A program made the translations under genes and the position numbers. The notes below the pieces were generated by a model. The model was not told the DNA's origin. It ran no database searches and saw only the letters and a program-made list of their open reading frames with translations. Shown here one piece after another: positions 50,885 through 59,122 of a DNA stretch of 64,000 nt. The stretch is from Rhizobium sp. Root1334 (GTDB lineage Bacteria > Pseudomonadota > Alphaproteobacteria > Rhizobiales > Rhizobiaceae), in assembly GCF_001426665.1 (NCBI RefSeq), contig NZ_LMEY01000031.1, positions 83,941 through 147,940 of the forward strand, read 5' to 3'. How positions within the stretch are numbered: the stretch's first letter is position 1; each line of letters begins with the position of its first letter.

Positions 50885-51790
50885 ATGATCAGGATTAAAA
50901 CTACATCCCTCGCAGGACTTCTGGTGTTCGCCTTTGCAGGCAACGCCATCACCGCCGATCTCGAGACGGCGAAAGGCCCGGTCTCGATCGCGGCGACACC
51001 GGCCAAGATAGCCGTGTTCGACATCGCGGCGATCGATACGCTGGATAGCCTCGGCATCAAGATCGCCGGCCTTCCATCCAATCTTTACTTGCCGGAACTG
51101 GCGCATCTGAAGGACGGATCGACGGTCGTCGGCGACATTTTCGAACCCAATCTCGAGGCCTTGAGCGAGCTTCAGCCAGATCTCATCATCCTTGGCGGGC
51201 GATCCTCGCCACAGGTCGAAGCGACGTCGCAGGTCGCGCCGACAATCGACATGACCATGGATGGCGATGATCTTCTGAAGCAGGCAAAAACGCGGCTGTC
51301 GAGCTATGGGGCGCTGTTCGGCAGGCAGGCGGAAGCTGAGACCACCGCAAAGGCGCTGGACGCTGTGGTCGACAAAGCCCGCGCCGCCGTTACCGGCAAG
51401 GGCAAGGCGCTAATCATCATGACCAATGGCCCGAAGGTGACTGCCTATGGACCGGGATCGCGCTTCGGCTGGGTGCACGCGGCACTCGGCCTGCCGGCTG
51501 CGGTCCCGGATGTCGAGGCGGCAACCCATGGCGAAGCGGTATCGTTTGAATTCATCCGCAATGCCAATCCGGACTGGCTTCTCGTTCTCGACCGAGCCGC
51601 CGCGATCGCATCGAAAGACCAGAACGCCAAGGCAACGCTTGACAACGAACTGGTGAAAGAAACCACGGCCTGGAAAAAGGGCCAGGTCATCTACCTGCCG
51701 GCCGGGGATTTCTACATCGCAGCCGGTGGTGTCCAGGCGATGAGCCGGGTATTCACTGTCATCACCGCCGCATACTCCAAGGCGCAATGA
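50885..51790 (+). CDS. Siderophore ABC transporter substrate-binding protein (CeuA/FatB-like)
   Basis: 301 residues from the ATG at 50885. Signal peptide: TTSLAGLLVFAFAGNAITA. The iron-siderophore binding fold shows KIAVFDIAAIDTLDSLGIKIAGLP, DGSTVVGDIFEPNLEALSELQPDLIILGG, ALIIMTNGPKVTAYGPGSRFGWVHAALGLP and FIRNANPDWLLVLDRA. The pattern is of the FatB/CeuA group that binds catecholate or anguibactin-type siderophores. It overlaps the first permease by 4 bases (ATGA). It would receive the ferric siderophore from the TonB receptor in the periplasm. Confidence 0.92.
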   Translation: MIRIKTTSLAGLLVFAFAGNAITADLETAKGPVSIAATPAKIAVFDIAAIDTLDSLGIKIAGLPSNLYLPELAHLKDGSTVVGDIFEPNLEALSELQPDLIILGGRSSPQVEATSQVAPTIDMTMDGDDLLKQAKTRLSSYGALFGRQAEAETTAKALDAVVDKARAAVTGKGKALIIMTNGPKVTAYGPGSRFGWVHAALGLPAAVPDVEAATHGEAVSFEFIRNANPDWLLVLDRAAAIASKDQNAKATLDNELVKETTAWKKGQVIYLPAGDFYIAAGGVQAMSRVFTVITAAYSKAQ

Positions 51791-52764
51791 CCGTAGGACA
51801 GACAACAAAACATGGTCTGGCAAAACTGGCCGCTTGTGCGGCCTTTGGCGTGCTTGTGACCTTGAGTATCTTCATCGGTGCCGGAGAGTTTTCGCCGTCG
51901 CGGGTCTTCGCCGATCCGGACGCGATCCAGCTGCTTTTCGCCAGCCGCCTGCCGAGAACGATTGCGGCAGTGCTGACCGGAGCTGCACTCGCCATTGCCG
52001 GCCTCATCATGCAGGCCATGGTGCGCAATCGTTTCGTCGAGCCTTCGACCGCCGGAACGGCGCAGAGTGCCGCCCTCGGCATCCTGATCATGACGCTTGC
52101 TTTTCCGGCAGCAACGCTCGCCGTGAAAATGCTGGCTGCCAGCACTCTCGCCCTGCTCGGCACTTCCTTGTTCATGATGACCGCCCACCGGCTGCCGCCG
52201 ACACAGCCCTATCTCGTGCCGCTCTTCGGCCTCGTATACGGCGGCGTGATCGGGTCGGTTGTGACGTTCGTCGGCTGGCAGACGGATCTGTTGCAGTTCG
52301 TCGATATCTGGACCAATGGCGAGTTTTCCGGCGTCGTGCGCGGACGCTACGAACTGCTCTGGGGAACTGCGATCATGGTGGCTATCGCCTGGTGGGCCGC
52401 CGACCGGCTTACGGTGCTTTCGCTTGGCCGCGATGTGAGCATCGGGCTCGGCCTCAGTTATCAGCGTACGCTGCAGCTAGGGCTAGTCATCGTCTCGATC
52501 ATCTCGGCGCTGACGGTGGTGATCGTCGGTATCATCCCGTTTGTCGGCCTTGTTGTGCCGAACCTCGTGTCGCGCCTGATGGGTGACAACCTGCGCGGTA
52601 CGATCCCGTGGGTGGCGCTGAGTGGCGGCACGCTGGTGCTTGGTTGCGACGTGCTCGGGCGCGTGCTGCGTTATCCCTACGAAATCCCTGTCGCAACGGT
52701 CATGGGCGTCGTCGGCGCCTTCCTGTTCCTGCGGCTGATGTTCAGCCGGGCGGCACATGCCTGA
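51787..52764 (+). CDS. Iron-siderophore ABC permease 1 (FecCD family)
   Basis: 325 residues with about nine hydrophobic segments. FecCD traits: RLPRTIAAVLTGAALAIAGLIMQAMVRNRFVEPSTAGTAQSAALGILI, and the ATPase-contact region FVGLVVPNLVSRLMGDNLRGTIPWVALSGGTLVLGCDVLGR. The usual VPNLVSRLMG cytoplasmic loop is intact. It overlaps the binding-protein stop and the second permease start (8 bases), giving a heterodimeric permease as in Ceu/Fat systems. Confidence 0.93.
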   Translation: MTVGQTTKHGLAKLAACAAFGVLVTLSIFIGAGEFSPSRVFADPDAIQLLFASRLPRTIAAVLTGAALAIAGLIMQAMVRNRFVEPSTAGTAQSAALGILIMTLAFPAATLAVKMLAASTLALLGTSLFMMTAHRLPPTQPYLVPLFGLVYGGVIGSVVTFVGWQTDLLQFVDIWTNGEFSGVVRGRYELLWGTAIMVAIAWWAADRLTVLSLGRDVSIGLGLSYQRTLQLGLVIVSIISALTVVIVGIIPFVGLVVPNLVSRLMGDNLRGTIPWVALSGGTLVLGCDVLGRVLRYPYEIPVATVMGVVGAFLFLRLMFSRAAHA

Positions 52765-53698
52765 TCGCCGGTTGATTCTGCTCACGGCCACTGCCCTCGT
52801 CGCCGTGCTTGCCTTCATGACCGTCGGGCTCAGGGGCAATATCGCGTTTGTGCTTCAATTGCGGGGACTGAAGCTGCTGGCACTGGTGCAGGTTGCCGTT
52901 TCGATTTCCCTCTCGACGATACTGTTCCAGACGGTAACGGCAAATCGCATCCTGACGCCATCGATCATGGGGCTCGATGCTCTTTATCTTTTCGGCCAGA
53001 CGGCATTGGTCTTTTCGCTTGGCGGCATCGGTTATATCAGCCTGAACGGCGGCATGAAGTTTGGCGCCGAAGTGCTGCTGATGATCGCCCTTGCGATGCT
53101 TTTGTTGTGGCCACTGCTGAGATCGCGAATGGATATGAACCTGATGCTGTTGATGGGCGTCACGCTGGGACTCCTCTTTCGCAGCCTGTCGACCCTTCTG
53201 TCCCGGATGCTCGATCCCAATGTCTTTGCCGTGGTGCAGACAGCGAGCTTTGCAAACTTCAACACGCTGCGAGCCGACCTCACCATCCTCGCAACGATTG
53301 CGACCCTGAGTGCCGCCGTTCTCTGTTGGCGCGCACGGCATGTGCTCGACATTATCGGGTTGGGGCGGGAGACCGCCATCGGTCTTGGGGTCAACTGGAC
53401 GAAGGCCGCCGCTGGCCTGCTGTTACTCGTTGCCTTGCTTGTCGCCGTCTCGACGGCACTCGTCGGGCCGGTGGCGTTCTTCGGATTGCTGGTAGCGGCA
53501 CTTGCCGAACGCCTGATGCGGACCCAGCGCCACGCCCTGCTTTTGCCCACCGCAACTCTGATTGCCATCATCATCCTGGTCGGCGGGCAGGCAATGCTGC
53601 AGCACGGCCTCGGAGGCGCCTCGACGCTTGGCGTGGTGATCGAATTCGTCGGCGGCCTTGTCTTTCTGCTATTGCTAGTCACCGGAAGCCGCAAATGA
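52757..53698 (+). CDS. Iron-siderophore ABC permease 2 (FecCD family)
   Basis: 313 residues, predominantly hydrophobic. Features: LVQVAVSISLSTILFQTVTANRILTPSIMGLDALYLFGQTALVFSLG and the conserved VGPVAFFGLLVAALAERLMRTQRHALLLP coupling loop. The membrane pattern and the ending LVFLLLLVTGSRK are typical of CeuC-like partners. It overlaps the ATPase start by 4 bases (ATGA) and pairs with permease 1 in the inner membrane. Confidence 0.92.
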   Translation: MPDRRLILLTATALVAVLAFMTVGLRGNIAFVLQLRGLKLLALVQVAVSISLSTILFQTVTANRILTPSIMGLDALYLFGQTALVFSLGGIGYISLNGGMKFGAEVLLMIALAMLLLWPLLRSRMDMNLMLLMGVTLGLLFRSLSTLLSRMLDPNVFAVVQTASFANFNTLRADLTILATIATLSAAVLCWRARHVLDIIGLGRETAIGLGVNWTKAAAGLLLLVALLVAVSTALVGPVAFFGLLVAALAERLMRTQRHALLLPTATLIAIIILVGGQAMLQHGLGGASTLGVVIEFVGGLVFLLLLVTGSRK

Positions 53699-54453
53699 TC
53701 CAGATTGAGAATGTCTCGCTATCCTATCGCGATGCGCCGATCCTGCGCGATATCAACCTGTCCTTGCCGAAGGGCGGCATTACGGCACTGGTCGGACCAA
53801 ACGGCGCTGGAAAATCCAGCCTGTTTTCGCTGATCGCGCGGTTGCAGCCGCTTCAGACAGGCCGGATCGTGATCGACGGGTTGCCTGTCGATACCACGCC
53901 CAGCCGCATCCTTGCGCAGCGCCTCGCCATCCTTCGCCAGGACGGCGCCGTTGCCAGCCGTCTCACCGTCCGCGAACTGGTCGGCTTCGGCCGTTTTCCG
54001 CACCATCATGGGCGGCCGGACAACAACGATCTCGCACTGGTCGATGCGGCTCTGGCGCAGTTCGAACTCCAGTCACTCGCTGATCGGTTCATCGACACGC
54101 TATCCGGCGGCCAGAGACAACGGGCCATGGTCGCGATGACCTTCTGCCAGGGAACGGACTATCTTCTGCTAGACGAGCCGTTGAATAACCTCGACATGTT
54201 CCATGCCCGGCAATTAATGCGCTCGCTTCGGACGATTGCCGACGAAAAGCAGCGTACCGCCATCATCGTTCTACACGACATCAATCAAGCGGCAGCCTAC
54301 GCGGATCGCATCGTCGCACTTCGTGATGGGCGGGTGATCGCCGACGGCACGCCCTACGAGGTTTTGACCAAAGACAATCTCGAGGCGATTTTTGGTTACC
54401 GTATGCAGACAAGACAGATCAACGGTAAATCGATAATTTTGCATCACCTTTAA
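53695..54453 (+). CDS. Iron-siderophore ABC ATPase
   Basis: 252 residues from the ATG at 53695; the open frame starts much earlier, inside the permease gene, but the family begins MIQIENVSLSYRDAPIL. Walker A is VGPNGAGKSSL, Q-loop QRLAILRQDG, signature LSGGQRQRAMVAM, Walker B YLLLDEPLNNLD, switch His in VLHDINQAAAYADR. Last gene of the siderophore operon; no further transport gene follows. Confidence 0.94.
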   Translation: MIQIENVSLSYRDAPILRDINLSLPKGGITALVGPNGAGKSSLFSLIARLQPLQTGRIVIDGLPVDTTPSRILAQRLAILRQDGAVASRLTVRELVGFGRFPHHHGRPDNNDLALVDAALAQFELQSLADRFIDTLSGGQRQRAMVAMTFCQGTDYLLLDEPLNNLDMFHARQLMRSLRTIADEKQRTAIIVLHDINQAAAYADRIVALRDGRVIADGTPYEVLTKDNLEAIFGYRMQTRQINGKSIILHHL

Positions 54454-54817
54454 CAGGCTTAAGTTGCCACTTAGAGGAACAACAGCGTAAATTAGGCGCG
54501 TTGATGGCAAAGGCTGTCTTTCATTGCACGCGGATTCATCTCTGCTTTTTCTCCTCAGATGCCAATTTAGGGAGCCCAGCACGACATATTTCTTGCAAAA
54601 ACTTCTTTAGACCGAAGATAGGAACCTTGTGTGTACGAATGGCCGATTTGGGGCAGTCGTCGGACTATCAGCTTTTGGTCTAGGTCCTTATCAAGCGGGC
54701 GTTCAAGGCTCGCCGCAAGTCGCGGACTGCAGCCGCATCCGATCTCCAATACGCGCATGCGCTCAGTGGAAGCACATTGATACAGGGGGTCCAGACGCAG
54801 CGACAAGTCTTGTCCCG
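54454..54817. other. 364-base intergenic region
   Basis: Lies between the siderophore ATPase and the 3' end of the cyclase gene. A minus-strand frame contains MRVLEIGCGCSPRL, reminiscent of a SAM-methyltransferase motif I, but neither a start nor the rest of such a protein is present. No terminator was recognised. Confidence 0.4.
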
Positions 54818-56095
54818 TCAATGCTTCGCCACAGATGCCCGCCGGCGAGAGGTCTTCATTTTCGGCGTCGTATCCGCGGCTGCAAGGCTTGGATCGAGCG
54901 TGAACAATTCCTTGGCTTTTCCAACACCTTTCAACGCAAATCGCCCGACCGAAACGAGCTTGTCTCGTTCCTCCCCCAGCAGGAGATCGGCAAACTCCGA
55001 GGAGCAGAGCATGTTTCGTCCTGTGGACTGGCACATGTCGCTGATGCGGCTTACTTCATTGACTGGCTGGCCAACCACAGTGAAATCGAGCCGGTCGGGC
55101 GTGCCGATGTTGCCGTAGAACACATCGCCCGCATGTAGACCGAGATGGATGTCAGCGACAGGCAGGCCCTCTGTTTTGCGGCGGTGTTCAAGCTGGCCGA
55201 GCCGCAGCCGTAGATCGTGCTCCGCGTCAACGGCCGCCCGGCACGCATATTCCGGCCGGGAACTCGTAAACATCGCCAGCACACCGTCGCCGATCAGCTT
55301 CAGAACATCACCGCCGGCCGACTTGACCGCCTCAATCACCCCCTCTGCATAGTCGTTGATCAGAGGGATCAACTGATCGACCTGCACGGACTCGGAGAGA
55401 TGGGTGTAGCCGGTGATGTCCGAATACCAGAGGACGGCCCGGATACGCCTCACAGCATCATGTCGAATCGCGCCGCTGAGCACACGCCGGCCGGCATCGC
55501 GACCAAGATATGCTTCGGCGAGCGTCTTCGTCAGCCGGGTTTGGGCAGCGGACCTGATGGCGAGGCCGAGATGAGGCGTAAGTTGCGCCAGGCAGGCCAC
55601 ATCACCGTCGCTGAAACCGCCCGGCCGAGCCGTGGTGAAACGCGCATAGAAGGCATTGACGTCTTCGACTCGCACTGCCTGCCGCGTGCGGTAGACGAAT
55701 GCCAGATAGTCAGTCTGACCAGCGTCACACAATTCCTGGATCGCTGGATAGCCGTGCGTTTCGCCGCGCTCGAGCCGACAGCGCAACGAGGTCTCGCGCC
55801 GACGCAGCATTTGCAGGAAGGGGCTACGCGACCACTGACCCGCACCTTCCGGATCATGACTGCCGACTTGGTCTTCTTCCCGGAAAGGGTTTTCGGGATC
55901 CTCGTCCCAAAAAAACGCGCGCGCCTCATACATCGGATGAAGCGTGTCGATCATCACGAAGACTTTGCCGAGCGGCACTCCGGCCTCGACGCATCGTTCG
56001 CAGAATGCCCGCGTCAGCGAGGCCTCGTCTCGAATGCCCAGCAGGCCGGCTTCGGCCAACCAGGCGGCGATCTCGGTGCAATCACGGGTTTCCAT
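54818..56095 (-). CDS. Class III adenylate/guanylate cyclase with N-terminal regulatory domain
   Basis: 425 residues. The C-terminal cyclase domain (about 215-390) shows RAVLWYSDITGYTHLSE with the first metal Asp, LKLIGDGVLAMF with the second, and a late HLGLHAGDVFYGNIGTPDRLDFTVVGQPVNEVSRI. The N-terminal 200 residues have no membrane helix and contain CERCVEAGVPLGKVFVMIDTLHPMYEARAFFW, a pattern seen in soluble rhizobial cyclases. The product (cAMP or cGMP) cannot be read. Rhizobia carry many such genes. The tail (KMKTSRRRASVAKH) is basic. Confidence 0.9.
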   Translation of the reverse strand: METRDCTEIAAWLAEAGLLGIRDEASLTRAFCERCVEAGVPLGKVFVMIDTLHPMYEARAFFWDEDPENPFREEDQVGSHDPEGAGQWSRSPFLQMLRRRETSLRCRLERGETHGYPAIQELCDAGQTDYLAFVYRTRQAVRVEDVNAFYARFTTARPGGFSDGDVACLAQLTPHLGLAIRSAAQTRLTKTLAEAYLGRDAGRRVLSGAIRHDAVRRIRAVLWYSDITGYTHLSESVQVDQLIPLINDYAEGVIEAVKSAGGDVLKLIGDGVLAMFTSSRPEYACRAAVDAEHDLRLRLGQLEHRRKTEGLPVADIHLGLHAGDVFYGNIGTPDRLDFTVVGQPVNEVSRISDMCQSTGRNMLCSSEFADLLLGEERDKLVSVGRFALKGVGKAKELFTLDPSLAAADTTPKMKTSRRRASVAKH

Positions 56096-56254
56096 ACCCC
56101 GATCATAGCGGCATCGTCAGCAGGTAAGAAGCCGAATTGCGCCGCTGGGCTCGTTAATGTTGTCAGGGTCAATGCAGGACGAGAATTTTTGGTTGACACC
56201 GACGACGGTCATCGCTTGCCTGCCTAGCCAGATTTCTCATCGAGCGCGGACGAT

Positions 56255-56471
56255 ATGCTGGAGATGCTGACGCCGGCTTTCAGCGCTGCGCTCGGCGAAC
56301 TGGAAGCCTCACCCGACGACCGACATCGAAGAGGTCGCTTGCCTGCTCGGCTATCAGGACACAACTTCTTTCTATCGTGCTTTTCGCGAATGGGAGGGCA
56401 TGTCACCCAACCGCTGGCGCGAGATGAATACAGCCAGACATGATACCACGGTGCCAGTCGCTCTTCATTGA
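56255..56471 (+). pseudogene. AraC family regulator, C-terminal remnant with frameshift
   Basis: Two adjacent frames together give the C-terminal HTH of an AraC protein: DMLEMLTPAFSAALGELEASP in one frame, then TTDIEEVACLLGYQDTTSF, YRAFREWEGMSPNRWRE in the next. The two join if one extra G near 56315 is ignored. The N-terminal part of the protein is missing. A broken gene between the cyclase and the NAD-binding protein. Confidence 0.8.
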
Positions 56472-56528
56472 ACGACAACTTTGCATACCAGGGGACCGGC
56501 GCCCGGAACCTACCGAGGGAGACACTGC

Positions 56529-57209
56529 ATGAACCAACGCGTCGTTCTTGCCGGCAGCAACGGCCTGGTTGGCGGACTTGTGAAGGCCCGCCTCGCGGGG
56601 CAATCAGGCACGGAGCTCACGAACCTGGTCCGGCATGGCTCAGGGGCACCTGGTCATGCGATCGACTATGAAGAACTCTGTAAATCGCCAAAGGATATCC
56701 TCGGGAACGTCGCGCCCGGTGGCATCAACACGACGATCTCCTGCCTGGGAACGACCATCCGCACCGCCGGGTCTCAACCCGCTATGTTTCGCATTGACCA
56801 CGACTACGTTCTTGCCGTCGCGAAAGGCGCTCGCGCGCTTGGGGCACGCCAGTTTATTCTTGTGACATCGGCTGGGGCCGGTGGGCCGGGCTTCTATCTC
56901 AAGACGAAGGGTAAGATCGAAGAGTCAGTGAGCAATCTCGGCTTTGAGCGAGTTGACCTGATCCGTCCGGGCTTTCTCATCGGTGGTCGTAGCGAGCGGC
57001 GTGTGTGGGAGTCGATCGGTCAAAATATCTTCGCGACGCTCACGCCTGTCTTGTTTGGTCCGCTCGCTCGTTACGGTGCGATCCCAGCGGAGACCGTCGC
57101 GGATGCGATCGCAGAGCTTACTGGCATGGGATCGCCGGGCCGTTACAGGCACGAAAACACCGATTTGCGCCTCTTGTCCGCTAAACGAACTTCATCAGCC
57201 AGTAGGTGA
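56529..57209 (+). CDS. NAD(P)-binding Rossmann-fold protein, epimerase/HTATIP2-like
   Basis: 226 residues from the ATG at 56529. The N-terminal Rossmann motif VVLAGSNGLVGGLVKARL is followed by SCLGTTIRTAG, VAKGARALGARQFILVTSAGAGG, GKIEESVSNLGFERVDLIRPGFLIG and the C-terminal Ala/Val-rich helix TVADAIAELTG. This is the atypical SDR pattern of HTATIP2 and YbjT/YraR-like proteins. The reading ends in RTSSASR, which overlaps a broken HipA fragment on the other strand, so the true C-terminus may have been altered by the same rearrangement. Function unknown. Confidence 0.78.
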   Translation: MNQRVVLAGSNGLVGGLVKARLAGQSGTELTNLVRHGSGAPGHAIDYEELCKSPKDILGNVAPGGINTTISCLGTTIRTAGSQPAMFRIDHDYVLAVAKGARALGARQFILVTSAGAGGPGFYLKTKGKIEESVSNLGFERVDLIRPGFLIGGRSERRVWESIGQNIFATLTPVLFGPLARYGAIPAETVADAIAELTGMGSPGRYRHENTDLRLLSAKRTSSASR

Positions 57210-57590
57210 GCCTTCCCCGGCCGTTCACCTGACCGGAACGGAACTCGCCGGCTTCCTCGTTCCAGGCCAGGATCGCCTTGGAGTGCGCGCCGCCCGCCGA
57301 GGTGCCGACGCGCAGAATCTCGTCCAGCATCTCCCGGTCGTCGTCCCCTCTGACAACGCCGGCAAGAGCCTCGCGGCTATTGAGAACCTGATTGGCAAGC
57401 GCGGTCAGGGCGTCGATGTCGACCCGTTTCGACCTGTGCGACGGCTTTGAACGTGGTCGGGTGAAATTCGAGCATGCCCATGCCGCGTGTACCAAAATCG
57501 CAAAGGCGTTCGACCGGATTGAAGCTGCTTGCCGCGCATTGAACTTTCGTGAGTTCGAAATGGTAGCGATAAAGGATGTCTGATTTCGTC
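57181..57590 (-). pseudogene. HipA-type toxin kinase remnant
   Basis: Two minus-strand frames resemble the HipA N-terminal region: NPVERLCDFGTRGMGMLEFH, then (another frame) VDIDALTALANQVLNSREAL and ILRVGTSAGGAHSKAILAWN, EEAGEFRSGQ, YWLMKF. In HipA the RGMGALE, TSAGGARPKA and EGYEHWLLKFDG motifs follow in this order. A frameshift near 57415-57430 and a stop after LMKFV leave neither the kinase core nor a HipB partner. It is a dead toxin gene. Confidence 0.75.
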
Positions 57591-57622
57591 AGGTCACCCG
57601 GGTCGCATGACAGGTGAGCCGG

Positions 57623-58825
57623 TTAGCCAAATGGTTTATCGATCGACACGGCCGGTTCGGTGAAGAAGACCGGGCCGCTTTCCGACATGTAGATAATGTC
57701 TTCCAAACGCACGCCGCACTCACCGTAAAGGGCGAGCATCGGTTCGTCAGAAAAAACCATGCCAGGCTCCAGCGGCATTTTGTTGCCTCGGACGATATAG
57801 GGATCTTCGTGCATGTCCATGCCGAGCCCGTGGCCGGTCCGGTGCGGTAGACCGGGCACCTTGTAATCCGGACCGTAGCCAGCATCGGTCAGGACCTTGC
57901 GAGCTGCGAAATCGACGTCCTCGCAAGGCACACCGAGCGTGGCGGCATCGAAGGCCGCACGATGGGCCTTATGCTCCAGGCTCCAAAGCTCCCGTTGACG
58001 ATCAGTCGGCTCGCCGAACACATAGGTGCGAGTGATATCCGAGCAATAGCGGTGGATATGGGCACCAAGGTCGATCAACACCATGTCGCCGGTTTTCAAG
58101 ATCTGGGGATAGGGCACGCCATGGGGATAGGCGGTCGCCTCGCCGAACTGGGCGGCGGCGAAGATGTGGCGCATGCCGAGCTTGGTATGTGCGGCGGAGA
58201 TGAAATTAGTCACTTCAGTGGTCGAAACGCCTACATATAAACCCTGCCAGACGGCCTTGTGGACGCCTAGACTGGCGCTCATCGCGGCCTGGATGATGGC
58301 GATCTCGGTCGCCGATTTGATCTGCCGGCATCCAGCGATCATCTCCTTGGCGCCCGTAATCTTTAGGCGGCTGCCGATATGGCTGGTGATCGCGCTCGAA
58401 AAGACGAAGGGCGTTGCCGGATCGAAGGCGAGGGTGTCGCCTTCGGCGGAAAGCCCGCAGATCAGATCGGCGACCAAGAGAGCCGGATCCTCATGTTCCT
58501 CCCATACGGCGATTTCACCGCGGATGGTGATCAGCGTCTCGGTCTTCGGCTCCTCGAAGGCCGGGCTGATATAGATCGGCGCGCCGGAAGACGGGATGAT
58601 CGCACCATGCAGGCGTTCGCTGGCACCGAGCGTGATGGCGGTGAAATAGGTGAGGCTGGTCGAGGTGTCGAGATAGACTGCCTTGGCGCCCTGCGCCTTC
58701 ATCAGGCCCTGCAGCTTCGCGATGCGGGCGCTCAGTTCCTTTATCGAGATCGGCGGGATGGCGGCGGCGATGTTCTCGAATTCCGACAAGGACTGTTCGA
58801 AGGACTTGTATTCCGGGGCACTCAT
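57623..58825 (-). CDS. M24 family metallopeptidase (Xaa-Pro dipeptidase-like)
   Basis: 400 residues from an ATG with GAGGAAG upstream. An N-terminal creatinase-like domain (residues about 30-165) precedes the pita-bread metallopeptidase domain. Metal ligands are visible: Asp in MVLIDLGAHIHRYCSDITRTYVFGE (two Asp), His in LPHRTGHGLGMDMHEDP, Glu in GMVFSDEPML and Glu in GVRLEDIIYM. Members cleave Xaa-Pro or related dipeptides, or ectoine derivatives (DoeA-like), in the cytoplasm. It stands alone between a HipA scar and the antiporter gene, so the substrate is not indicated. Confidence 0.9.
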   Translation of the reverse strand: MSAPEYKSFEQSLSEFENIAAAIPPISIKELSARIAKLQGLMKAQGAKAVYLDTSTSLTYFTAITLGASERLHGAIIPSSGAPIYISPAFEEPKTETLITIRGEIAVWEEHEDPALLVADLICGLSAEGDTLAFDPATPFVFSSAITSHIGSRLKITGAKEMIAGCRQIKSATEIAIIQAAMSASLGVHKAVWQGLYVGVSTTEVTNFISAAHTKLGMRHIFAAAQFGEATAYPHGVPYPQILKTGDMVLIDLGAHIHRYCSDITRTYVFGEPTDRQRELWSLEHKAHRAAFDAATLGVPCEDVDFAARKVLTDAGYGPDYKVPGLPHRTGHGLGMDMHEDPYIVRGNKMPLEPGMVFSDEPMLALYGECGVRLEDIIYMSESGPVFFTEPAVSIDKPFG

Positions 58826-59122
58826 AACGGGGCTTCCTCTTCGGGGCGTGCGCTCGTCATCAGGCGGCGCATGGTTGAATTCGATTGGGTCTCTATTCCG
58901 AATAATTGCAGCGCTTGGAAATGTACATGCTGCTGGCGACGCTCAGAATCTGCGGCCGGACGAAGGAGAGCGCCGAGAATCTCATCCTCCCATCGGCGCC
59001 GTCATGGGAAAATTCAGGCCGCCGGGCAGGACTGGTGTCGCATAGGCGTTCATGCTGAGAATGAAGGAAACACGAAGGCTGCAGCGCCGAGGGCGGCCCG
59101 AACTGCAAGTTTACCCACACGA

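Noticed and set aside
54567..55034. Minus-strand frame with MRVLEIGCG, like a methyltransferase motif
   Set aside because: Only one motif is present, the rest overlaps the cyclase gene out of frame, and no start or other methyltransferase motifs are seen.
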